DNA of 64,000 bases from Rhodobacterales bacterium (GTDB lineage: Bacteria; Pseudomonadota; Alphaproteobacteria; Rhizobiales; Stappiaceae), in contig VIRH01000101.1 of NCBI GenBank assembly GCA_008107755.1, positions 124,001 to 188,000 of the forward strand, read 5' to 3'. The notes below the pieces were generated by a model that ran no database searches, was not told the origin of the DNA, and was given only the letters and a program-made list of their open reading frames with translations. A program made the translations under genes and the position numbers. How positions within the stretch are numbered: position 1 is the stretch's first letter; every line of letters begins with the position of its first letter. Shown piece after piece: positions 8,437 through 17,426 of the stretch.

Positions 8437-9461
8437 GCGACACCTCGATTCGGCCGAAAATGGAGCGGGAAACGCTCCGTGACCTGCTGATCAGAAAACT
8501 GCCGGTGCTGCTGGTGCCACTTCTTGCGATCGCCGGGTTGCTTGCCATCGGCAATCCGGCCAGCTGGGTCACGCTGACGGCCGCCGGTCTCGCCATGGGC
8601 ATGATGATCTTCATCATGGCCTCCGGCCTCACCGTCGTCTTCGGGCTTATGGACGTCATCAATTTCGGTCACGGGGCCTTTGTTACCGTCGGCGCTTTCG
8701 TCGGGTTCACGGTGCTTGCCTGGCTGGGGGGCTGGACGGCGCCGCCGAGCGTCATGATGAACCTTGCCGCGGTGCTGATCGCGATACTCGCGGCGATGGT
8801 CGTGACGGGCCTCCTCGGCTATGCATTCGAGCGCGTCATCGTGATGCCGGTCTACGGCCAGCACCTGAAACAGATTCTGGTGACGATGGGCGGGCTGATC
8901 ATCGCCCAGCAGATGATCCACGTGATCTGGGGACCGGACGAGATCCATCTGTCGCGGCCGGAGACCTTGCAAGGCGCGCTGGTGATCGGCGAGGCGGCAA
9001 TCGAGAAATACCGTCTTCTGGCCGTCAGCATAGGGCTCGTTCTGTTTCTCGGCATGCGCCACGTCCTCAAGCACACGCGGGTCGGGCTTCTGGTCCGCGC
9101 GGGCGTGGAAAACGGCGAGATGGTGGAGGCGCTCGGATACCGGATCCGTCGGCTGTTCCTTCTGGTCTTCATGACCGGATCGGCACTCGCCGGGCTCGGC
9201 GGAGTCATGTGGGGGCTCTATCAGGAGACGATTACCGCGCACATGGGGTCGGACATCATGGTGATGGTGTTCATCGTCGTCATCATCGGCGGCCTCGGAT
9301 CGGTGGAGGGGTGCTTCATCGGGGCGCTGCTGGTGGGCCTTCTGGCCAACTACACCGCATTCCTGGCGCCGAAAGTGGCACTGATTTCCACGATCGGCCT
9401 GATGGTGGTGATCCTGATGTGGCGCCCCCAGGGGCTTTATCCGGTCGTCAAGGCGAAGTAG
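8433..9461 (+). CDS. branched-chain amino acid-type ABC permease (LivH-like)
   Basis: Inner-membrane permease of 342 residues starting at ATG 8433 inside an ATGA overlap; a longer frame runs upstream through the ATPase gene and is ignored. It has multiple hydrophobic helices and the LivH hallmarks ASGLTVVFGLMDVINFGHGAF and a C-terminal IGGLGSVEGCFIGALLVG (contact to the ATPase). There is an N-terminal cytoplasmic tail of about 20 residues. It pairs with the LivM-like permease immediately downstream to form the translocation path. Confidence 0.9.
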   Translation: MSDTSIRPKMERETLRDLLIRKLPVLLVPLLAIAGLLAIGNPASWVTLTAAGLAMGMMIFIMASGLTVVFGLMDVINFGHGAFVTVGAFVGFTVLAWLGGWTAPPSVMMNLAAVLIAILAAMVVTGLLGYAFERVIVMPVYGQHLKQILVTMGGLIIAQQMIHVIWGPDEIHLSRPETLQGALVIGEAAIEKYRLLAVSIGLVLFLGMRHVLKHTRVGLLVRAGVENGEMVEALGYRIRRLFLLVFMTGSALAGLGGVMWGLYQETITAHMGSDIMVMVFIVVIIGGLGSVEGCFIGALLVGLLANYTAFLAPKVALISTIGLMVVILMWRPQGLYPVVKAK

Positions 9462-9475
9462 GGCGGGGAAAAGGT

Positions 9476-10549
9476 ATGCTGACCAGACTTCTTTCCGGCG
9501 ACACGCCCCGCAGCGGCATCCTGACGGTGTTTTTGCTGCTAATCCTCATATCGCTCGCGTTCGCGCCTTTCCTGTTTCCGGGAACAAAGTCGCTCGAAAC
9601 GGCGGCGCGCATCTGCATCTTCATCGTTCTGGTGGCGAGCTACGACCTGCTGCTCGGCTATGCGGGCATCGTGTCTTTTGCCCATACGATGTTTTTCGGC
9701 ATCGGCGCCTATGGCACGGCGCTGGCGCTTTCGGCGACCGGTGCGGGGTATTTCCCGCTCGTGTGGGGAACCGTCGCCGGGGCGATCGTCGCTGCGATTT
9801 TCGCGCTTGCCATCGGTCTCTTTTCGCTCCGCGTGAAGGCTATCTTCTTCGCGATGGTCACACTGGCCGTCGCGAGCGCCTTTGCGGTGCTGGTGTCCCA
9901 GCTGTCCTGGCTCACCGGCGGTGAGGACGGGCTCAACTACAGGATCCCGCGCGAGTTGACGCCGGCGTTCAAGCTGATCGGCGGAAAGGTGTTCGGCGTT
10001 ACCGTCAACGGCAAGGTGCTTGCCTATTATCTGGTGTTCGTGGCCTCGCTGGTCCTGTTCCTGATCATGCTTCGCATCGTCAACTCGCCCTTCGGCAGTA
10101 CGCTGAAGGCAGTCCGGGACAATGCATTTCGTGCCGAGGCCATTGGCTACCGGGTGGTCTGGTACCGGACGACGGCGACGGTTCTGTCGGCGGTCATGGC
10201 CGCGCTCGCCGGGTCGCTTCTTGCCATCTGGCTGCGGTACACCGGCCCTGCCACGACTCTGTCGATGGAGATCATGATCGATATTCTGCTGATGGTGGTA
10301 ATCGGCGGCATGGGCACGCTTTATGGCGCCGTGCTCGGCGTGACGCTGTTCATTCTGGCGCAGACCTATCTGCAGGATTTCATGGGCGTCGCGGCCGAAG
10401 CGACCAGCAGTGTGCCGCTGGTCTCCGCTCTGGTGGCACCTGAACGCTGGCTCCTCTGGCTTGGCGTCCTGTTCGTTCTTTCGGTCTATTTCTTCCCGAC
10501 AGGCATCGTCGGGAGGCTCAGGGAAAGGGCCCGCGCAAGTGGACGGTAA
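9476..10549 (+). CDS. branched-chain amino acid-type ABC permease (LivM-like)
   Basis: Second permease of the HAAT system, 357 residues, start ATG 9476 behind GGGGAAAAGG. Family motifs are SYDLLLGYAGIVSFAHTMFFGIGAYG, GEDGLNY and VIGGMGTLYGAVLGV. About nine to ten membrane helices are visible. The 3' end overlaps the alpha/beta hydrolase start by 11 bases, which ties the hydrolase to the transporter. Confidence 0.9.
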   Translation: MLTRLLSGDTPRSGILTVFLLLILISLAFAPFLFPGTKSLETAARICIFIVLVASYDLLLGYAGIVSFAHTMFFGIGAYGTALALSATGAGYFPLVWGTVAGAIVAAIFALAIGLFSLRVKAIFFAMVTLAVASAFAVLVSQLSWLTGGEDGLNYRIPRELTPAFKLIGGKVFGVTVNGKVLAYYLVFVASLVLFLIMLRIVNSPFGSTLKAVRDNAFRAEAIGYRVVWYRTTATVLSAVMAALAGSLLAIWLRYTGPATTLSMEIMIDILLMVVIGGMGTLYGAVLGVTLFILAQTYLQDFMGVAAEATSSVPLVSALVAPERWLLWLGVLFVLSVYFFPTGIVGRLRERARASGR

Positions 10550-11345
10550 CGGCAACGCCGGGAGGCTTCATGTTCGCGACATCGGTGACGGCAGGCCGCT
10601 GGTCCTTGTCCATGGCTGGTCGTGTCCCGGGCGTTTCTTCGACGGGCAGGTGGAAGCGCTGTCGGCTCATGCGCGCTGTATCGTTCCCGATCTGCCGGGC
10701 CACGGCCAGACCGGCGCAGGTCTTCCGCTGACGCTGGAAGCAGCGGCTGATGCGCTTCACGCCTTTCTGGAGGCAGAAGACATTGCCAATGCGATCGTCT
10801 GCGGCTGGTCGATGGGGGCCCATGCAGCCTACGCAATGATAGAGCGCCACGGGACCGATCGGATCGCGGGTGTCGTTACGATCGACATGTCGCCAAAGGT
10901 CCTCAACGACGACGAATGGCGAAACGGTATCTTGAGCGGGCTGACGGCGGAGGTGAACGAGACCGTGCTCGCGGCGATCGTCAATCACTGGAACGTTATG
11001 CCTGCAAATGTCGCCCGTCAGTTGTTCGCTTCGGATAGGCCTGTCGAACCGGACCTGCTGGCGCTTGCGGAGCGTGAGATCGCGAAGGAAAACCCGGCGC
11101 TGCTGCAGCCCATGTGGGCCTCGATGTGCCGGCAGGATTTTCGCGATTTCCTTGCGGATCTCGCTGTCCCGCTTCATTTCGTGTGCGGCGCCGGCAGCCA
11201 GCTTTACGGGGAAGGCGTTCGGGACTGGCACCGGGCGACTGTTCCGGATGTCAGGGTCCATGTCTTCGAGCAATCCGGGCACGCACCGCACCTTGAGGAG
11301 CCGCATAGGTTCAACAGCCTGATACTCGAGATCCTGCAGGCCTAG
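10539..11345 (+). CDS. alpha/beta hydrolase
   Basis: Alpha/beta-hydrolase fold enzyme of about 268 residues. I choose the GTG at 10539, which follows AGGGAAAGGG and leads into VDGNGNAGRLHVRDIG; the upstream open frame lies inside the permease gene. Visible: oxyanion region LVHGWSCPGRFF, nucleophile elbow GWSMGAH (Ser), acid region near the VCGAGSQLYGE segment, and catalytic His in QSGHAPHLEEP. It is cytoplasmic. Because it overlaps the permease gene, it probably acts on the imported compound (an ester, amide or lactone), but the substrate is unknown. Confidence 0.85.
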   Translation: MDGNGNAGRLHVRDIGDGRPLVLVHGWSCPGRFFDGQVEALSAHARCIVPDLPGHGQTGAGLPLTLEAAADALHAFLEAEDIANAIVCGWSMGAHAAYAMIERHGTDRIAGVVTIDMSPKVLNDDEWRNGILSGLTAEVNETVLAAIVNHWNVMPANVARQLFASDRPVEPDLLALAEREIAKENPALLQPMWASMCRQDFRDFLADLAVPLHFVCGAGSQLYGEGVRDWHRATVPDVRVHVFEQSGHAPHLEEPHRFNSLILEILQA

Positions 11346-11472
11346 GACGTATCCTGAACCCGGACTGGAGTTTCTGGAGACGATGCAGTCAATGGCACGG
11401 TAAAGGATCGTCAAAGCGGCAAAGGTTCGAGCGCTGACACTGGCCGAGGTCCGGAGGGAACAGGTGGTCAGC

Positions 11473-12210
11473 TCACCTGTTGTCGGCCAACTGGCGGAGA
11501 ATGACGTCGGCATCGCTCGGGCGGGCCGCGATTTCGAGAATGAGCTTCTTGCGAACCGCATCGGCGAAGGTCTGCGCGCTGTCGGCGGTCACGACAAAGG
11601 CTGCCGGCCCTCCGATGATGTCCCGGTAGAAACGCTCCTCCAGGTCATAGGCGACAGGCCGTCCGGAGCAGTGGCGGCACAGGACCGCAAGGCCGTTGAT
11701 GACGATCCCGGCGGCGACCACCGTGTCGCGTGCTTCCTCGATCGACGGGCCGCTCCAGTTGTTGGCGCTGTCGGCGGACAGGTCGATCACGCGGCGCAGG
11801 CCCTGGTAGTCGTTCGCGTCGATCAGTTCCTTGCCCTTCAGGAGCGCCGCACCGATGGCATTACGCCCGTAGGCTCTCCTCGGCGCTTCCATCAATTGCG
11901 TGGCAAAGGCTTGTGCGGACGCTGTTCCATCGATGACAGTCCACGGCACCACGACATCCTGAGAGAACATGTCAGCCCATTCGACATAGGTGACGGCGAT
12001 CTTGCCATAGATGTTGCTGTTGATCGCGTTGAGCACCGACGGGTCCGTGATGGCTTCTGCATATCCGGAGCGCTGGAAGCGGATTTCGGCTTCGTCGATC
12101 GAGCCGGTGGCGTCCGCGAGGAGAACCAGTTCTAGGTCGAGCTCTTCGGAGCGGGCGGGCTGTGACCAGACCAGAAAAACACAGGAAAAGAGGACAATCC
12201 AAAGCCGCAT
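11473..12210 (-). CDS. DUF1194 domain exported protein (VWA-like)
   Basis: Protein of 245 residues with a clear signal peptide (MRLWIVLFSCVFLVWSQPARS). DUF1194 proteins have a von Willebrand A-like fold; the first strand ELVLLADATGSIDEAEIRFQ carries a MIDAS-like DxTxS variant, and VVAAGIVINGLAV matches the fourth strand. It is exported and possibly binds a divalent metal; function is unknown. It is a single gene, convergent with the alpha/beta hydrolase and downstream of hemA but separated from it by the hemA terminator. Confidence 0.85.
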   Translation of the reverse strand: MRLWIVLFSCVFLVWSQPARSEELDLELVLLADATGSIDEAEIRFQRSGYAEAITDPSVLNAINSNIYGKIAVTYVEWADMFSQDVVVPWTVIDGTASAQAFATQLMEAPRRAYGRNAIGAALLKGKELIDANDYQGLRRVIDLSADSANNWSGPSIEEARDTVVAAGIVINGLAVLCRHCSGRPVAYDLEERFYRDIIGGPAAFVVTADSAQTFADAVRKKLILEIAARPSDADVILRQLADNR

Positions 12211-12320
12211 CGCAATCCGCTCCCGAGAGGTGGTCCTTTCACGAAGCTAGGGCAGTGACGTGAAAAGGCGAATGAAAGCCCGGTTTTTTGGCTGGCCTTC
12301 TTTGCAGACAGCACAAAAGA

Positions 12321-12349
12321 AAAACCCGCCCTCGAAGAGAGCGGGTTTT
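12321..12349 (-). terminator. intrinsic terminator of hemA
   Basis: Arms AAAACCCGC (12321-12329) and GCGGGTTTT (12341-12349) are perfectly complementary, with an inner CTC/GAG pair around a GAA loop. On the minus strand the stem is followed by TTTTTCTTTT. It lies about 25 bases after the hemA stop. Confidence 0.85.
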
Positions 12350-12372
12350 CAGATCGGCGTGTCTTGCGGTGT

Positions 12373-13590
12373 TTAGGCGACGGCCCGCGCCAGGGCGCAT
12401 TGCGACCAGAGGTCGTTGATCGACGTCGCCAGGTGCTCGATGTCTTCCGCCGTGTGCAGCGGTGTCGGCGTGAAGCGCAGGCGCTCCGTGCCGACCGGCA
12501 CAGTCGGATAATTGATCGGCTGCACGTAGATGCCGTAGGTGTCGAGCAGTATGTCGGAGATCCACTTGCACTTCTTGGCGTCGCCCACCATCACCGGAAC
12601 GATGTGGCTGGGGTTTTCCATGTGCGGAATACCGCGCTTGTCGAGAGCGGCACGCAACTGGGCGACCCGGTCCTTGTGCGCCTTGCGCTCGAACGGGCTG
12701 TCCTTCAGATGGCGGATCGATGCCGCGGCACCGGCCGCCAGTGCGGGCGGCAGAGCGGTGGTGAAGATGAAGCCGGAGGCGAAGGAGCGGATGAAATCGA
12801 CCACCGTCTTGGAGGCGGTGATGTAGCCACCCATGACGCCGAAGGCCTTTCCGAGCGTGCCTTCGATGATCGTCAGACGGCCCATCAGGCCTTCTCGTTC
12901 GGCAACACCGCCGCCGCGCGGGCCATACATGCCGACGGCATGCACTTCATCGAGATAGGTCATCGCGCCATATTTGTCGGCAACGTCGCAGATGTCCTTG
13001 ATCGGGGAAATGTCACCGTCCATGGAATAGACGCTTTCAAAGGCGACCAGCTTGGGAGCGTCGGGATCGTCAGCAGCCATCAGGCGCTCCAGATCGGCAA
13101 CGTCGTTGTGCTTGAAGACGCGCTTTTCGCAGCGCGCGTGGCGGATGCCCTCGATCATGGAAGCGTGGTTCAGGGCGTCGGAATAGACGATCATGCCCGG
13201 AACCTGAGACGCGAGTGTGCCGAGGGCTGCCCAGTTGGACACGTAACCGGAGGTGAAGATCAGGGCCGATTCCTTGGCATGAAGGTCGGCAAGTTCCTGT
13301 TCCAGAAGGACGTGATAGTGGTTGGTGCCGGAAATGTTGCGCGTTCCGCCTGCACCGGCTCCGCATTTGGAGATGACGTCCTGCATGGCAGAGACGACCT
13401 TTTCGTTCTGGCCCATGCCGAGATAGTCGTTGGAGCACCAAACGGTGACGTCCTGGATCGACCCGTCTTCGCGATAACGCGTGGCGCGCGGAAATGCGCC
13501 TGCCTTGCGTTCCAGATCTGCAAATACGCGGTAATTTCCGTTGTCATGAAGTTTGTTCAGGCGTTCTTGCAGATACGCGTTCACGTCCAT
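12373..13590 (-). CDS. hemA: 5-aminolevulinate synthase
   Basis: PLP enzyme that condenses glycine and succinyl-CoA to 5-aminolevulinate, the first step of haem (and other tetrapyrrole) synthesis in alphaproteobacteria. Visible: [41 protein letters not shown] and the PLP lysine in [11 protein letters not shown] use the ATG at 13590, preceded by GAGAGG; it puts the lysine at residue 248 and the PLP aspartate at 214, the positions known for the Rhodobacter enzyme. A longer frame to 13617 lacks a good ribosome site. It is a single gene with its own terminator and an FNR-type box about 160 bases upstream. Confidence 0.96.
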   Translation of the reverse strand: MDVNAYLQERLNKLHDNGNYRVFADLERKAGAFPRATRYREDGSIQDVTVWCSNDYLGMGQNEKVVSAMQDVISKCGAGAGGTRNISGTNHYHVLLEQELADLHAKESALIFTSGYVSNWAALGTLASQVPGMIVYSDALNHASMIEGIRHARCEKRVFKHNDVADLERLMAADDPDAPKLVAFESVYSMDGDISPIKDICDVADKYGAMTYLDEVHAVGMYGPRGGGVAEREGLMGRLTIIEGTLGKAFGVMGGYITASKTVVDFIRSFASGFIFTTALPPALAAGAAASIRHLKDSPFERKAHKDRVAQLRAALDKRGIPHMENPSHIVPVMVGDAKKCKWISDILLDTYGIYVQPINYPTVPVGTERLRFTPTPLHTAEDIEHLATSINDLWSQCALARAVA

Positions 13591-13749
13591 CAGACCGGTC
13601 CTCTCAATCACTGGCATCTTCGGCCAGCGCCTCTCTCTCCTGCCGCAGGCGGCGATCGCGCGGCAAATGCTTCATTCGTCCTTGCCTGCGATTCCAGTTC
13701 AGCAAGGTAACCTATAACAATTAAAAACTGCATTACCAGACCCAAAGCC

Positions 13750-13763
13750 TTGATCAAGGTCAA
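13750..13763. promoter_or_regulatory. FNR/FixK-type box upstream of hemA
   Basis: TTGATCAAGGTCAA matches the TTGAT-N4-RTCAA consensus of FnrL/FixK. It is centred near 13756, about 166 bases before the hemA ATG. The 370-base gap 13591-13960 is otherwise without a gene; it is AT-rich around 13705-13735 (a -10-like TTTAAT on the minus strand fits a class II FNR position) and also holds the start region of the divergent TetR gene. Confidence 0.7.
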
Positions 13764-13960
13764 AGGCCCTACATGCGTCCAATCGCCATAGCCGGCATTT
13801 TGACCTATGGTGCCTCCGGGAGCCTTGGTGGGCAGGCGCTCTTTCTAGGAAAAAATCGCTTCACCGGAGCCGTTGTCAGCAATGGATTCGAAGAAGCTTC
13901 TTGCTTTCGGGGGACAAGCATGAATACTGGTTCATGTTCGCGTGTCGGGAGGAAAAGCCT

Positions 13961-14587
13961 GTGAACAGACCGGCGGGAAACGGGGATGAGCCCCGGAAGG
14001 TGATCGGCAATCAGCCGAAAACGGCCCGTGGGGAAGCGACGCGCAAGGCTATTATAGACGCAGCGGAGCGGGTGATCGGTTCCAAGGGGTACTACGATGC
14101 CTCGATCGGCCATATCACCAGCGAAGCAGGCGTCGCGCAGGGAACTTTCTATATTTATTTCAAGACCAAGGAGGAGGTGTTCTCCGAACTGGTCCTTGAA
14201 ATGGGGCGAATGCTCCGTTTCACGCTTTCGGAAGCCACGCAGGGGATCGAGGACAGGCTCGAGGCGGAAAAGGCCGGATTGAGGGCCTTCCTGAAATTCG
14301 TGAAGGACCACCCGGACCTTTACCGCATCGTTCAGGAAGCACTGTTCGTCGATCCGGAAGCCTACAGGGCCTATTACCGGAGCTTCGTCGACGGGTATCG
14401 CGTCGGATTGGTTGCGGCCCAGGAAGCCGGTCAGGTCGTCGAGGAAGACGCGGAAATCCTGGCGTGGGCTCTTATGGGAATTTCGAGGTCGCTGGGAGAA
14501 CGACTTGTGATCTTTGGAACGGAAACACCGATCGAGGAACTCGTGACGACCGCCTACAATCTTATTGCCAATGGAATCAAGCCTTGA
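13961..14587 (+). CDS. TetR family transcriptional regulator
   Basis: TetR/AcrR regulator of 208 residues. GTG 13961 is chosen because GGGAGGAAAAGCCT precedes it; an upstream ATG frame has no such site. The N-terminal helix-turn-helix is GYYDASIGHITSEAGVAQGTFYIYF (about residues 43-68). The all-helical C-terminal ligand domain follows. It is encoded 10 bases before an enoyl-CoA hydratase gene and heads the acyl-CoA cluster to 17798, so it is likely its local regulator, probably sensing an acyl-CoA. Confidence 0.88.
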   Translation: MNRPAGNGDEPRKVIGNQPKTARGEATRKAIIDAAERVIGSKGYYDASIGHITSEAGVAQGTFYIYFKTKEEVFSELVLEMGRMLRFTLSEATQGIEDRLEAEKAGLRAFLKFVKDHPDLYRIVQEALFVDPEAYRAYYRSFVDGYRVGLVAAQEAGQVVEEDAEILAWALMGISRSLGERLVIFGTETPIEELVTTAYNLIANGIKP

Positions 14588-14597
14588 GACTTTCTGA

Positions 14598-15371
14598 ATG
14601 AGTCTGGTGACGAGTGAACACAGGGGCAACGCGATCTGGCTCTGGCTGGACCGGCCGGACAGGCACAACGCGTTGATCCCCGAACTTGTGTGCGACCTGA
14701 GAAAGGCGATCGCGGACGCGGGCAGGTACGAGCCGGTGGCGCTTGTTCTGTCCGGTCGCGGGCTCAGCTTTTCCACGGGCGGGGATATTGCAGGGTTTCT
14801 GGATCACGCCGGCTCGGGGGAAACCCTTGAGGCCTACGCACAGAAACTGGTAGGCGCGCTGCATGAGGCCATCCTGGAGCTTCTGGCTTTCCCGGCTCCG
14901 GTTCTGGCGGCGGTCAACGGACCGGTAACCGGCGGCTCGACCGGCCTGGTGCTGACGGCCGATCTGGTGGCAATGGCCGAGGATTCCTTCCTTCAACCCT
15001 ACTACAGCGAAGTCGGTTTCGGACCGGACGGCGGCTGGACAGCTTTGTTGCCGGACCGCATCGGCGCGGCGAAGGCACTGGAAATCCAGTATCTCAATGC
15101 CCGTCTCAGCGCTTATGATGCTGCCAAGCTCGGACTTGCTGCGCAGGTCTGCCCGTTGTCGAAACTGGAGGCAACTGTGGAGGCCTGGGTGGAACGCCTG
15201 AGCAGGGGCTGTGCCCAGACCCATCTCGCGACGCGTCAGAACGTGTGGGACGAGCGGCGTCTAGATGGCGTCCGGGCGCGGCTCGATCAGGAAAAGCAGA
15301 GGTTCATGGATCTCATCGCGCGACCGGCAACGATCGCGGGCATGCGGGAATTCCTGCGAGTGCATGCCTGA
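14598..15371 (+). CDS. enoyl-CoA hydratase/isomerase family protein
   Basis: Crotonase-fold protein of 257 residues. The two oxyanion-hole regions are GRGLSFSTGGDIAGF (about residues 52-66) and GPVTGGSTGLVLTADLVAMA (about 107-126). The active-site segment FLQPYYSEVGFGPDGGWTALLP resembles the isomerase branch (PaaG/ECI-like 'GLVPDxGG'), where an aspartate is catalytic, more than classic hydratases with two glutamates. It should act on enoyl-CoA esters in the cytoplasm. It sits between the TetR gene and the acyl-CoA ligase gene. Hydratase versus isomerase is not decided. Confidence 0.85.
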   Translation: MSLVTSEHRGNAIWLWLDRPDRHNALIPELVCDLRKAIADAGRYEPVALVLSGRGLSFSTGGDIAGFLDHAGSGETLEAYAQKLVGALHEAILELLAFPAPVLAAVNGPVTGGSTGLVLTADLVAMAEDSFLQPYYSEVGFGPDGGWTALLPDRIGAAKALEIQYLNARLSAYDAAKLGLAAQVCPLSKLEATVEAWVERLSRGCAQTHLATRQNVWDERRLDGVRARLDQEKQRFMDLIARPATIAGMREFLRVHA

Positions 15372-15408
15372 TCGGGCTGCCAGGTAAGGCCATAGCGTTG
15401 GGGGACGA

Positions 15409-16974
15409 ATGGAAATACCGACCGATTTTGCCGCAACTCTTTCCCGGACCTTTCCGGACGCGACAGCTTTCCGCGATCATCCCACCGGAAGAAGCTTCAC
15501 GTTCGCCGAAATCAACGACCGGGCCAGCCGTCTCGCAAACTTCCTGATCAACCGGGGGCTCAGGAGTGGTGACCGGGTCGCCGTCCTGTGCCTGAACCAT
15601 CCCGATTTCTTCACGCTTCTGTTTGCCGCCCAAAAGACAGGTATCGTGGCGGTGCCGCTCAACTGGCGCCAGCCTGCGGCGGAACTCGCTCCGGTGTTGA
15701 TCTCTTCCAGATCGGCGCTGCTGTTTCATGACGCGGCGTTTGCGGATCTGGCAAGGGAGCTGGCCGAGGCTGCAGGTTTGAAGCCTGCGGCCCAGTTGCT
15801 GCCGCTCGGTGCGGCTGACAGCGCACAGGGGGCGTGTCTTCTGGACGGTATCCTGAGCGAGGTCGCCGCAGCTGGCCTTCCCGATGCGCCGGTGGATCCA
15901 TCGACGCCCTGGTATCTGCTTTATACCTCCGGCACGACGGGGCAGCCGAAGGCCGTGATCCAGACGCCCCGGATGGCCCATGCGAACATGGTCAACTACT
16001 GCCGTCCGGCGGGGCTGGGCGGCGCTGAAAGCACCATCAATTACCTGCCGCTCTTTCATACGGCGGGGATCAACCTCGTGACCCTGCCGATTTTCCTCAC
16101 CGGTGGCTGTTCCACGGTTTTGCGCAAGTTCGATCCCGTTGCGGTGCTCGACCTGATCGGTTCGGGCGAGGTGACCTGCTTTTTCGGGGTGCCGGCTGTC
16201 TACCAGGCGCTCGCATTGGCACCGGAAATCGCCAGAACGGATTTTTCCGCCGTGCGGTCTCTGGGCTGCGGCGGGGCGCCGGTGCCCGCCCATCTCCTGG
16301 CGGACTTCCAGGGGCGCGGCGTCACCATCTGCAACGGCATGGGCATGACGGAGACGGGCCCGACCGTGTTCCTGATGGACAAGAGCCATGCAGCGGAGAA
16401 GATCGGTTCCATCGGCAAGCCGCAGGAGATGACCGAAGTCAGGCTGGTGGACGGAACGGGCACCGTGGTGGAGGGTGCCGGCGAAGGCGAGATGCACTTC
16501 AGGGGCGAAAACATCACGCCCGGCTACATGGACAACGAGCAAGCGACCGCCGGGGCCTTTACCCCGGATGGCTGGCTCAAGTCCGGGGACATCGCGCGTC
16601 GCGACGAGGACGGCTATTTCTATATCGTCGACAGGATCAAGGACATGTTCATTTCCGGCGGCGAGAACGTCTATCCGGCGGAAGTGGAAAAGGTTCTGGT
16701 CACGCATCCCGGCGTCTTGGAGGCGGTCGTCATCGGCGTGCCGGATGAACGGTGGGGCGAGGCCGGCGCGGCCTATCTGATTGAACGTCCGGGTGGGGAT
16801 CTGGAAGTCGGCGCGATGTCACAATGGTGCCGTTCGCAGCTGGCGTCCTACAAGATTCCGAAAAAATTCATCGTCGTTCACGACCTGCCGCGCACCGCTG
16901 CGGGCAAGGTCCGCAAGAATATCCTGAAAGACACATTTTCCCGGACGGTGGCAGTCGAGGACACCCGCGTGTAA
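15409..16974 (+). CDS. AMP-dependent acyl-CoA synthetase/ligase
   Basis: ANL-superfamily ligase of 521 residues. The P-loop YTSGTTGQPKA is at about 172-182, followed by NYLPLFHTAGI, the A5 motif GMGMTETGPTVF, the hinge GDIARRDEDGYFYIVDRIKDM and the adenylation lysine in PRTAAGKVRKN (about K500). It activates a carboxylic acid to its CoA thioester with ATP. The chain or ring specificity is not evident. It starts 37 bases after the hydratase gene with a GGGGGA ribosome site, and feeds the hydratase/isomerase and the hotdog pair encoded alongside. Confidence 0.92.
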   Translation: MEIPTDFAATLSRTFPDATAFRDHPTGRSFTFAEINDRASRLANFLINRGLRSGDRVAVLCLNHPDFFTLLFAAQKTGIVAVPLNWRQPAAELAPVLISSRSALLFHDAAFADLARELAEAAGLKPAAQLLPLGAADSAQGACLLDGILSEVAAAGLPDAPVDPSTPWYLLYTSGTTGQPKAVIQTPRMAHANMVNYCRPAGLGGAESTINYLPLFHTAGINLVTLPIFLTGGCSTVLRKFDPVAVLDLIGSGEVTCFFGVPAVYQALALAPEIARTDFSAVRSLGCGGAPVPAHLLADFQGRGVTICNGMGMTETGPTVFLMDKSHAAEKIGSIGKPQEMTEVRLVDGTGTVVEGAGEGEMHFRGENITPGYMDNEQATAGAFTPDGWLKSGDIARRDEDGYFYIVDRIKDMFISGGENVYPAEVEKVLVTHPGVLEAVVIGVPDERWGEAGAAYLIERPGGDLEVGAMSQWCRSQLASYKIPKKFIVVHDLPRTAAGKVRKNILKDTFSRTVAVEDTRV

Positions 16975-17057
16975 CCGCATTCATCCGCCGTTTGTTTTCG
17001 ACCAGTTCCATCTGCAAGTGCGAGGTTGCGCCATTGACAGCAAGTGTGCCCGAAGAA

Positions 17058-17423
17058 ATGTCCTCGAGCGTCAGTTTTACCTGGACCCCGACGCAACAGG
17101 ACTTCGATGCCTTTGCGAGGCTGTCCGGCGATGATAATCCGATCCATGTGGATCCGGAATTTTCCGCGCGCACGCGGTTCGGCCGAACGGTGGCGCACGG
17201 CATGTTGCTCTACAGCCGGGCCTTTGCCTGTCTCGAGCGGCTTTATCCCGGCCGACGGCACCTCGTGCAAACGCTCATGTTCCCCAACCCGGCCTATGCG
17301 GAAGAGGAGCTGAGCCTGTCGTTTTGCGAAAATCCGGAGCAGCACAACCAGATCATGATCGAATTGAAACGGCGCGGTGACGGGGCGGTGACGCTTGCGG
17401 CCAGCTGTGAGCTGGAGGGCTGA
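17058..17423 (+). CDS. MaoC-like (R)-specific hydratase, catalytic-type subunit
   Basis: Hotdog-fold MaoC protein of about 121 residues. The hydratase 2 motif is intact: SGDDNPIHVDPEFSARTRFGRTVAHGM contains the catalytic Asp and His and the following AHG turn. ATG 17058 is chosen; a TTG at 17034 with GCGAGG before it is an alternative adding 8 residues. It ends 3 bases before a second hotdog gene. The pair probably forms a heteromeric enoyl-CoA hydratase using the CoA ester made by the upstream ligase. Confidence 0.85.
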   Translation: MSSSVSFTWTPTQQDFDAFARLSGDDNPIHVDPEFSARTRFGRTVAHGMLLYSRAFACLERLYPGRRHLVQTLMFPNPAYAEEELSLSFCENPEQHNQIMIELKRRGDGAVTLAASCELEG

Positions 17424-17426
17424 GCC

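Noticed and set aside
12364..13710. 448-codon open frame antisense to hemA
   Set aside because: It lies over the hemA terminator and gene; hemA is unambiguous by its active-site residues.
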